From assembly GCF_030563405.1 (NCBI RefSeq), contig NZ_CP130749.1:1364001-1428000 (forward strand): a stretch of 64,000 nucleotides of DNA, read 5' to 3'. The notes under the pieces are model-generated. The model was not told where the DNA came from. It did not search any database and was given only the letters and a program-made list of their open reading frames with translations. Position numbers and translations under genes: made by a program. Every line of letters begins with the position of its first letter. Position 1 is the first letter of the stretch. This stretch comes from Vibrio sp. SNU_ST1 (GTDB taxonomy: Bacteria; Pseudomonadota; Gammaproteobacteria; Enterobacterales; Vibrionaceae). Positions 8,906 through 18,800 of the stretch are shown here, one piece after another.

Positions 8906-9211
8906 TTATTTCCGTAGTTTTGAAGCATCGGGGTTACATGCTTCTTCATCGATCAAAGTTGGGTAATAATCTTTTTTATCTTCAAGCCCATAAAACATAG
9001 TTCCATGGATACCTTGAACATCGCACTTGCGTACTCTTCGACCCCACAAATTCTTTAGAGCCTGTTTAACAACTAAATTGTCCGAATCAATATCTTCTAT
9101 AAAAGCAATGTTCGTATTGGCAGGAAACAACAATGAAAACTCCTCGTCCGTTGCCGAAAAAATATCATATGTTGCATTAATTGCGTCATCTATAATCTGT
9201 ATGTTCTTCAT
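8906..9211 (-). CDS. Putative immunity protein for the Rhs toxin tail
   Basis: A 101-residue acidic cytoplasmic protein with no signal peptide, not recognised by family. Its ATG overlaps the stop of the Rhs gene by 4 bases (ATGA at 9208-9211), so translation is coupled. Small acidic genes directly after the variable Rhs C-terminus are typically the cognate immunity proteins. Visible features: hydrophobic and acidic first half (EEFSLLFPANTNIAFIEDID), a basic spot NLWGRRVRKCDV in the middle, and GTMFYGLEDKKDYYPTL near the end. Assignment as immunity factor is from position only. Confidence 0.7.
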   Translation of the reverse strand: MKNIQIIDDAINATYDIFSATDEEFSLLFPANTNIAFIEDIDSDNLVVKQALKNLWGRRVRKCDVQGIHGTMFYGLEDKKDYYPTLIDEEACNPDASKLRK

Positions 9212-12200
9212 TTTCTCACTTTTCCTCCTGGGTATACATTACGATATCGACCGCGCCTTTGACCCGGTTGCTTGGGCGTCTGCACATCCCAATGGTCTCC
9301 ACCATGGTCAGCTTTTCCCCCTGTAGGAACCCAGACCTCCCCTATATGATCTTCCCAACCTTTCCCTGACCCGTTTGGGTTCTTTACCCGTCCACTAGGA
9401 TCGCAGTTTTTGGGAGGCTTCTTGGGAGGGATAAAGCCGTCGTCTTCTCCTGGCTTTCCAGGAGCAGGAAACTCACTTTCACCAGACTCATTCCAGTCAC
9501 AGAGATCGGTAAGTACGCATAGTGCCACTCCTGCAGTCGCACCTACAACACCACCGACTACTGCACCAGGAGGACCAGCTAAAAGCCCACCAGCTACTGC
9601 ACCAACTGCCATAGGTGAACGCCCATCCGGATCCACATACCCTAACGGGTCACCATTTACATACGCATAGAGGTTAATCCCGCCTTGCTCTTGCAGTGGG
9701 TCGCGGTTTAGCCAGCGGCCCAAGTTTGGCATATAGAAGCGATAACCAAAATAAACTAATCCACTTTCAAAATCTGAGCGTTTGGTCGACATACCAAACG
9801 GCTGTAGAGTGAAACCATCACCACTTACTTGCCCGTAAGGCGAATAACCTCTCTGGCTGAGTCTTTCGCCTGCTTGGTCAAACACACCATAGACATGACC
9901 GAGATGGTTAGTCATGTAGTAGATATTTTGCTGGCTCTGCTGACGCATTAATAACCCAGCGACACCGCCTTTTCTATCTGGTCGCCATATATTGTTTGCT
10001 AATACGTTGTTCTCGCTGTCACGCTCTTGAAGCTCAATCAGGCCTAAGCGAACAAAGCGTTTCTCTAAGGTTTTAATATTGCTTTCAAAACGCTGATACA
10101 CTCTTAGAAAATGATCGTGACCATACTCAAATCGTTCCTCAATCTGAGTGCCACTTTTCTCAAAACGAATCGCGGTCAGTCTGTTTTCAGCGTCATAATC
10201 TGCTTCAAAAGGAGTCTCACCTGGCAATAAGCCTTGTACTAAGTTTCCATCAGCATCATAAACAAAAGCGCTGCTGTCGCCATCCCACGAGGAAATTTGG
10301 TTAAGCGAATTGTACGTGGCTTGTGTTTGTGGGCGCTCTAGAAGGAGCGGTTCGTTAGACTCTAATTGGGTGAGTTTACCTGCAACGTCAAAACCGAAAA
10401 CAAACTTGCCGATTGTATTCACGCCTTTTCGGTATTCGAGCTTGGAGAGATCGCCAATATTGTCAAAGCTCAACACTTGCTTGATGCCATTGGGGTAAGT
10501 TAAGTCAGCCGAAACATTATCAGGCGAATCATCGTAGGTGAGTTCAAAGACCTGTTCCAGTGCCGAAACTTGCTTTAGTCGACCCAGAGCGTCGTACTTG
10601 TACTCACCGTAGTTATCTCCATCCAACATCAATGAAGACAATCGATTCAGCTTATCAAACCCAAGTTCAATGGTATCGTTGTCCCAAGGGCCATCAATGC
10701 TCTCAACTTTACCGTCCGAGAAATAAGAATATTGTGTCAGACCTTGGCCATCAGAGACTGATACCAGCTCTCCTAACGAATTATATTGATAGGAAACTTC
10801 TGGTGTAGCGTCGCCATAACTTACACGAGTCAGTTGGTTATTTTCATTGTAATGAAAAGACTTTGTAACGCCTCGAGCATTAGTGGTGCTGTTGATATAA
10901 CCTTGCTGGTAATCAATTTTTAGCGCGCTGCCATCTGCGTAACGCTTCGTTGTAAGCTGACCCACGGCGTTATATTCAAATTCTGTTTTATTTTGATTGG
11001 CGTCAATTAAAGCCGTAGTGCGTCCTGCCGCATCTCGTTTTAATCGTGTAACGCCCAACATAGGGTCAATAAGCGCTACCAGTTGCTTTGCTGAATTATA
11101 TTGATATTGGTAAGTTCGACCTCCCGGAAGGGTTTTGCTCTCTACAAGGCGAGGACAACTCCCATAAACAATCTCAGTATCACGATTTCCCTCTCCGCTG
11201 ACATGAGTGAGTTGGTTAATTCGGTCATAACGATACTGCGTGGCGTTACCATGTATATCAATAACTTGTGTTACGCGCCCTAGCTCATCATATTGATATG
11301 ACGCCAGCGCCTTACCCTGACTAACAATCGAGTCGAGTCGCCCAGATGAATAACCAAAGTCGACAACGTTACCGTCAGCAGCCGTTACTTGTAATAACTG
11401 CCCTTGGTCGTTGTATTTATAGCGAGTTTTAACACCGTTTAAATTAGTAGCACCAATCAGTAAGTTATTTTGGCTGTATTCAAAACCCTTTTCGCCTGTC
11501 GGCGTGACAGCTTTAATTAAGTTTTGACGATCATCGTAAACATAGATCGTGCTGTTATTGAGCGTATCAGTAAACTCCACAACTTTACCAAACGAGTTAT
11601 TGCGATACTTTACGGAATTACCATCTGAATAAACAGTTTTGGATAGATTACGATTTTGATCGTATTCGAAACGAGTCCATGTACCATCCGGTCTAGTAAC
11701 CTGTTGAACACGAGAATAACCTTTGGAGAACCGCTGATAGTCATAGACAGTTTTAGGAACGTCGGGTTGGTCATTGTTAACATTAACATCCACGTAATTG
11801 ATGTAGTGCTCTGGTGAGATGTACCACGCTTTGCCTGTTTCTGAGTTGTAGAAAAACTCCTCTTTATAACCCAGCGGATTTATCGCAGTCACTCGGCTAC
11901 TCATTCCCATTGGGTCACCAGGTGCTGGATATTCATCCACCCGATTTGAATCAGCGTTGCCTAGCTCAACAATAAATTGGGTTTGTCCCTTAGCATCAGT
12001 GATTGACGAGATTATCCCCATCTCATCATAAGTGATATCTGCGGAGTACCCTTGCATGTCCTCAAGCGAGATTAATTCACCTTTCTGGTTATAGTTGAAG
12101 TGAGCTTGATACCCCGTCGGGCCTTTCACCGAGACAATTTGCTTGGCCTGGTTATAACTAAAAGTCAGAGATTGATCTAATGCGTTAGTCACACTCGTTA

Positions 12201-12834
12201 ACTGGTCGTCTTGGTAAGCAAACTTAAGTGCGTTACCGCTTTGATCGACCGTGGAACTTAATCGGTAGTCGCCACTTTCCACGTGAGTGAACGTTTTGTA
12301 ACTGCCGTCAACGTAAGTCGCCTTAATCACGCCATCTTCAACACTCAACCGAGGCAGCAAAGTCGCTTCTCCTGACAGAAGCGATTGTGAATTTAAAACA
12401 TAGTTAGTACCAATTTGTTGGTATTCATCGACGCGTCCTGTTCCCGCAAACAGAACTAGCGAATTAGATTCATTCGGTTGGGTTATATAGTCACTGTAAC
12501 TATGGGACCATCGAGAGCCAACCGAATTATTTGTATTTTCTTTTCCAAGCGCATTGTAAGTTAATGTGAATTCAATATTAGGTCCATACGCCGAATCAAA
12601 CCAGATTGGCGTATCTTGAACAACGAGGTTGAGATTATTGAAGTCAAAGTGCCATATTGGTGCTCCTCTCGAAGAATGGCAATCATCTCCTGATTCCCCC
12701 CCTTTTTGAGCTTGACCTTGTTCGTATGAACTATTTGGCCCTAAAGGGCCTGTAGGTGGTTCAACAGCAGGCGCACACGACTGCAGTAACGCTAACAATA
12801 CGATTGCAAGCGCGACAAAAATTGCCAAAAGCAT
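9208..12834 (-). CDS. Rhs/YD-repeat lipoprotein with toxin-like C-terminus
   Basis: Polymorphic-toxin-type Rhs protein, 1208 residues. The N-terminus has a lipoprotein signal (hydrophobic helix then LLQSCAP, lipobox Cys at about residue 20), predicting an outer-membrane anchor. A DUF6531-like segment (WHFDFNNLNLVVQDTPIWFDSAYGP) follows, then some 20 YD repeats of the type GRVTQVIDIHGNATQYRYD, and the Rhs core ending NRDPLQEQGGINLYAYVNGDPLGYVDPDG (about 1040-1074). The last about 134 residues hold a Gly/Ala-rich hydrophobic linker and a short module with GGDHWDVQTP and NVYPGGKVR, loosely like small HWD-type polymorphic toxin tails. AAGGA precedes the ATG. It lies 20 bp after the LamG giant and overlaps the immunity gene, forming a three-gene operon. 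Confidence 0.9.
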   Translation of the reverse strand: MLLAIFVALAIVLLALLQSCAPAVEPPTGPLGPNSSYEQGQAQKGGESGDDCHSSRGAPIWHFDFNNLNLVVQDTPIWFDSAYGPNIEFTLTYNALGKENTNNSVGSRWSHSYSDYITQPNESNSLVLFAGTGRVDEYQQIGTNYVLNSQSLLSGEATLLPRLSVEDGVIKATYVDGSYKTFTHVESGDYRLSSTVDQSGNALKFAYQDDQLTSVTNALDQSLTFSYNQAKQIVSVKGPTGYQAHFNYNQKGELISLEDMQGYSADITYDEMGIISSITDAKGQTQFIVELGNADSNRVDEYPAPGDPMGMSSRVTAINPLGYKEEFFYNSETGKAWYISPEHYINYVDVNVNNDQPDVPKTVYDYQRFSKGYSRVQQVTRPDGTWTRFEYDQNRNLSKTVYSDGNSVKYRNNSFGKVVEFTDTLNNSTIYVYDDRQNLIKAVTPTGEKGFEYSQNNLLIGATNLNGVKTRYKYNDQGQLLQVTAADGNVVDFGYSSGRLDSIVSQGKALASYQYDELGRVTQVIDIHGNATQYRYDRINQLTHVSGEGNRDTEIVYGSCPRLVESKTLPGGRTYQYQYNSAKQLVALIDPMLGVTRLKRDAAGRTTALIDANQNKTEFEYNAVGQLTTKRYADGSALKIDYQQGYINSTTNARGVTKSFHYNENNQLTRVSYGDATPEVSYQYNSLGELVSVSDGQGLTQYSYFSDGKVESIDGPWDNDTIELGFDKLNRLSSLMLDGDNYGEYKYDALGRLKQVSALEQVFELTYDDSPDNVSADLTYPNGIKQVLSFDNIGDLSKLEYRKGVNTIGKFVFGFDVAGKLTQLESNEPLLLERPQTQATYNSLNQISSWDGDSSAFVYDADGNLVQGLLPGETPFEADYDAENRLTAIRFEKSGTQIEERFEYGHDHFLRVYQRFESNIKTLEKRFVRLGLIELQERDSENNVLANNIWRPDRKGGVAGLLMRQQSQQNIYYMTNHLGHVYGVFDQAGERLSQRGYSPYGQVSGDGFTLQPFGMSTKRSDFESGLVYFGYRFYMPNLGRWLNRDPLQEQGGINLYAYVNGDPLGYVDPDGRSPMAVGAVAGGLLAGPPGAVVGGVVGATAGVALCVLTDLCDWNESGESEFPAPGKPGEDDGFIPPKKPPKNCDPSGRVKNPNGSGKGWEDHIGEVWVPTGGKADHGGDHWDVQTPKQPGQRRGRYRNVYPGGKVRK
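9705..9989 (-). repeat. 285-bp direct repeat, copy 2 inside intact Rhs gene
   Basis: Partner of 8500-8784. It lies within the Rhs core coding region, just before the variable C-terminal part; recombination with copy 1 would remove the present toxin tail and immunity gene and leave an Rhs protein ending at RWLN. Confidence 0.9.
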
Positions 12835-12854
12835 CTAAGTTTCCTTAATCGGAT

Positions 12855-15800
12855 TTATGGGTTTAACGGAGTTTCAATTAGAAGGCTTTCTGCCGAGAGT
12901 AACGCATCTAACTTATTGGTAGCTTTGTTCATTATCAAAGGACCCAATCTGAATTCGAAATCGTAGTGCATAGCAAGTGACGACTCAGGTCCACTCGACA
13001 CCTTCGACCTACGATTTATTAATTCTTCATCCGTAAGCGCTCGGTTCCAGAGTTGCACGTTGTCAATCTGAGCATTTACAGGATAAGCCCCCCCAAATGT
13101 AATAGGCTCCGTACTCTGCCCGCTAAAACGAATGTTCGATAAGGTCCCAACTAACTGACCATCAATATATGCTTGAGCGTTAGGGGCTTGGTATCGAAGA
13201 GTAAAGTGATACCATTGTTCACTATTTAAACTAGCACTATTATTTCGACTTTCATCACCAACGCCGTAACTCAAATCACCGTTTTTATTTAAACCAATGT
13301 AAAAACGATGTTTATTATTGTCATCAGAACCAACGTACTGTAATAGCCCCTTAAGTTGGTTAAACTTGATATCAAACATTAATGTTTTGTCTTCAGAATT
13401 AGGATAAATCCCCGTTACAACGTGGCTATTTTTGTTACCATCCAATTGCAGTGCACCACTCGATATAGATATACCTTGCTCTCCTTGAGCCAACTTTACT
13501 GCTTTGTACCAATCAGTAAATGAGTACCAATTGGTGATACCATCACTATTGCTGTCTTTGTTGCCATCCCTAACACGCAAAGCGCTCCCTTCTTCAAGCT
13601 CAAACCCATCGAACATGCTATCCCCATCTATATCTGGATCGCATGCAGAGACAAGTATTTCTAATTCTTGTCGATCGGATAATCCATCGTGATCGGTATC
13701 GTTTGTTGTGGCATCAACACACATTTTCGCTTCAACGTAATCCGGGATAGTATCTAAGTCAGAGTCATTGACTTGATGACTTTCAAGCTCAATATCATCG
13801 ACCAACTTTAGGTCGAATTGATCATTGGCGTGATTTTTTACCCATTCTCCTTTCGCCGACGAAAAGTCATAAGACGCGATTAAACCCTCGATATGCTCCT
13901 TAGGATGCAGCGCCATGAAGCGGTGGAGTTCTGGTTCTGACAAGGCTCTGTCCCATATCTGCACGTTATCAATAAGGCCAGTGTAAAAATCAGAAGCCAT
14001 TCCCGACTTATTCAAAGCGCCCAACCAAAGTGCATGTTCGAAGGGAGCAGAAATCGTCGACCAAGAACGTATTGTTTCTTTTGTTAATTGTCCATTGAGG
14101 TATAGTTGAATATGATCATCATTTACGACTAACGCGATGTGGTTCCAATCATCCGTCGAGTATTCCGCCTCTCTAAAAGAATAACCACTCGATTTGTCTT
14201 CACCCCATGCGAACTTCTTCTGCGCATACTGAATTCCAACGTAATAATGCTGGTCGGCAGTTTCACTTACACCGGATAACTGTGATTCTTCACTGGTTGA
14301 TTTAAACCAATACATTAAGGTTGAATCACCGTTTTCTGGGAAGAAAGACGTAATTGCATAACCTTTACTCGCCGACAAGGCGCCAAATTCGACCACTGTT
14401 TCAGGCAATTGCTCTGTTTGTATCTTTCGATATTCATCCCAGTTGGAAATACCGTTGCCATTGCTGTCAAAATTAGCATCAGTAATCAAGCCATCACTAC
14501 CGTGAGAACGTTCAAAGTCATCCGTCAAGCCATCATTATCACTGTCAGGAGCGCAAGGGTTAGTAATCAAAATGAATGGTTTGCCCACTGAGAGTTCATC
14601 ACCATCATTAACGCCATCACCGTCGCTATCAGCCGTTAACCCATCAGTACAAAAAGCTAACTCTAATCGGTTAACAAGGCCATCGCCGTCAGTATCTTCG
14701 TCTGTTGGCTCAGCAACTAAGTAAGCGCCTTGCGTTAATTTGAGATCGTATCGTCCTGTTGCTTTATTTTTCACCCAATCACCTTGGGAGTGAGTAAAGT
14801 CATACCATGCAGCAAGATTGCTATCCGAAGCTTTGGGCGCAGTAAACATATACTGGTAAATTTCAGTTGCGTTTAATGACCGCTCCCAAATACCAACATT
14901 ATCAAGTAACCCCTTCATATGTTCTTTAGAGAAGCCTACATCATTAACGGCTCCAAGGTAGGTGGCCCACACATTCGGTAAGTCTGCGCGCGATGGGTAT
15001 TTTTCATCTACGAGTTGCCCGTTAAAGTATAATTTTGCTTTTCCTTGATTTGACAAGACGAGAGCTAAATGTGCCCATTCATCCGAATTAAGTTTTGCGG
15101 CAGTATATGATGTGCTGCGCTCGTCACCATATTTTACTTTATCGTATGAAAAACCAAGTTTATGTGTATCCATGTTCCCTGATCTTTGCTCTTTACTTGG
15201 CTGATACTTAACCCAAAACATCAACGTCATGTCATGCGACAACGAGAAGTGATTGGTAATTGCGTACCCATTGTTATCCGTTAACTGCAAAGAACGTGAG
15301 GATTCAATGATGTCGTCTTGTGACAACTGTTCAACTTGATGCTGGGCATACTCTTCCCAAAGGCTCAAATTGGGATGATTTACAGAACTTTTCCCTGCGT
15401 TACTCTGAAGCGGATCACTGTTTTGTTCTAACTCAAAATCATCCGGAATATTATCCCTATCACTGTCCCATAAACAGGGGTCTGTAATTGTTAAATATTG
15501 GGAATTGACTCCATATTCCTGACCATCCAATAGACCATCACCGTCTGTGTCAGCTTGGGTTTCATCTAAACAGCTTGCAAGTTCTAACTTGTCATCTAAA
15601 CCATCCAGGTCTTGATCAAGTATCGCTTGCTCTGGAGAGATTTTAGCTCCTTGAACCAGCTTTAAATCATACAGCCCTGTGACGCCATTTTTTACCCAAC
15701 CATTCCTAGTGTGGTTAAAGTCATACAGCCATTGCAATGAGCTGTCTTGTTGGGGAGTTGGTGGCGTAATCATATAGCGTCTAACCTCTTCTAGGCTTAA

Positions 15801-18800
15801 TACGCGTTGCCACAACATGACATTGTCCATTTGGCCGTTCATATGACGATCCGCTAGACCTTCAATATTAGTTGCACCCAAGAAAAAAGGATAACCAATC
15901 ATTTTAAGCGCATTTTCACTCACATCTACCATTTGACCATTAACATAAAGCTTCGATTTTAAATCACTTATAGTTAACGCAATGTGGTTCCACTGATTAT
16001 TGATTAAATCGTGGTGATGAGCGACAGAACCACTACTACCAACCCAATAAAGAGGGCCATACATACTGTGTCCTAAAGACAAAATCACATCATTCGTTAT
16101 ATCACTAACACCACTCATTGATTTGTCATACACGAAAAGATCTTCGTTCGGCTTATACCAAAACATAATGCTGGTAGGTTGCTCTTTTGGGTAATAACCT
16201 GAGATGGCGTACCCTTTTGTCTCTTCTATATCCAAAACGTTAGGCGCAACCTGTTCAATAGAGGAGAGAAATTCGTCACTGCGGTTTATATATTCAACAT
16301 ACCTATCCCAGTTTGGCTTATTAACTTCAGCATCAATAAGATGGCCATCGACTAACGTTGGATTCATGTTGTTATCGATTTCAAATGCGTCATCAATACC
16401 ATCATTGTCAGTATCAGAGGAGCAAGGATTAGTGGTGAACTTTTGGCCATTGATAAGAAAACCTTGATTGAGTTCGTAACCATCACTAAGGCCGTCACCA
16501 TCACTGTCTAACACTTCAGGATCAGTACAATAAGTCGCTTCAAACTCGTCGCTTAACCCATCTCTGTCACTATCGTAAGTTTGCTCAGATTCAATGATAT
16601 GTGCACCCTTCACCAATTTCAGATCATATTTCCCGGTAGCCCTATTTTTAACCCAAGCTCCAAGATGATTTGAGAAGTCGTACCAAGCGACAAGGTTTTC
16701 GTTAGTACTATCAGGCCGTTGACGCATATAATTAATTATTTCCCTTTGGGCAAGAGCTTTATTCCAGAACTGAATATCATCAACTTGACCATTTTGATGT
16801 TTCACATCCAAGCCTTTATAGTTAACCGCACCAAACCAAAGTGTATAAGAGGACCCAAAATTCTCATTTCGTTTATCAATAATCTGCTCTAATTGCCCGT
16901 TAACAAAAAACTTTTGGGTACTTTGAGAGATAACAATCGCCAAGTGGAGCCATTGATCTGATTTGATCGTAATATCTGATTGAAGTTTTTGAGAATTTGA
17001 ACGAACTAGCGGCTTATCATTTCCACTAATACCTATGTAACTGCCTTTATAAGTATCAGTTTGTACGCCACTAAATTGATCTAGGCCTTGCTTGTTTGGT
17101 TTAAACCAATACATCAATGTAGTTTCGTCATCGTTCTTCTCTCGTTGAATATCAGAAACTGCATAACCTAAACTGTTCGACAGGTTCAACTCACCATCTA
17201 AGTGTTGCACTTTTTTGTCTTGATCTAATAGGCGACTCACACTCTCTTCGGCATAGGTTTCCCAGTTGGCAATCTCTTTATCATTTAATACAACATCAAG
17301 GTCATGTTTTGTTGGATCCATACCATTGTCTTGCTCAAATTTGTCATCAATACCATCGTTATCGGTATCGCTAATACAAGGGTCTGTGGATTTTAAAGGT
17401 GCCAAGGGTGTCAGTTCATTTTTATCTAAAATTCCATCCTCATCACTATCACTGTTATATACGTCCAAGCATTTCCCTAATTCAAAAGCATCAGAAAGGC
17501 CATCGCCATCACTGTCTCGCTCTTTGTCCTCTGGTTTTAAGCGAGTAACATCGGTCAACTTGAGATCAAAGCGACCACTCACTTGATTCATTACCCAATC
17601 ACCACGCGATTTAGAAAAATCATAGGATGCAACAAGCCCTTGAGTGTTTACTTGAGGTGCTTCGGTCATGTAACGACGAACCTGATGTTGCTCCAGGGCT
17701 TGAGTCCAAATCTGCACGTTATCAAGAATGCCATTCATGAAATATTTCGGCTGACTCGAATCATTCAATGCTCCGATCCATATCGCGAGTATCTCTTTTC
17801 TATTAAACCAAGTTGGCACACGACTCGAGTAAGCTAAATTCCCATCTAAATAAACTTGGGTGGTATAAGTGTTAGAATCCCAAACGAAAGTAAAATGATG
17901 CCAATTATCAATAGTGATATTTTGCTGAAATCTCCTAGGATAAAAGGAAGTATTAATAATTCCTTGTACGGCATTATTAGTACCTATTCCTAATTTTGTT
18001 TGGTGCCACCCTTTACCGCTAAATCCAGAATATTGTTCGGATTTATCCTTAGGTTTAAACCAGTACATAAAGGAAAAGTCTTCTTTATTATTCGACAATC
18101 CAGAAATAGCATAAGTATTGCTACCTGTTACATCGAAGTGCCTATCTTCTTCAATAACCTGAACCTCACTGTCTCTCTTTTCAACGTAAGAAACATACTT
18201 CTGCCAATAACTGTTCTTTGAACCTAAATGACTTTTAAGCGCATCGTTCTTCGCTGGGTTCATTGAGTGGTGATATTCAAAACCATCAGCGATACCATCG
18301 TTGTCAGTGTCGGCATTGCATGGGTTTGAAGTCACATCTAGCGATGAGCCAATGCCTAACTCTTCACCGTCAGGAATACCATCCGCATCACTGTCGGAGT
18401 TATGACTATCACTACACAGAGCACTCTCGAATATATCAGGTATACCGTCACTATCTGAGTCGATATAGTTTTCTTCAAGCTTCAACTTCGCTCCAGCCAC
18501 TAGCTTCAGGTCAAACTTATTCGTTACTCTATTTTTAACCCATTCGCCGCGGCTTTCATTAAAGTCGTAAAAGCCAAGTAAGTTATTACTTGTCACTCTT
18601 TCGAGACTAAACATGCTTTTTGCGACATCTTGTTGTGATAGCGCTACATTCCAAACACTAAGATTATCGATCACCCCCTCAACACTTTCTGGTTGCCAAG
18701 CTCGCTTGTGATGACGAGCACCAATCCAAAGGGCATATTGGCTAGCTTCTTTAAATGCCAAAGATCTCATCGTATGCTTTAGTTGACCATTAATATATAT

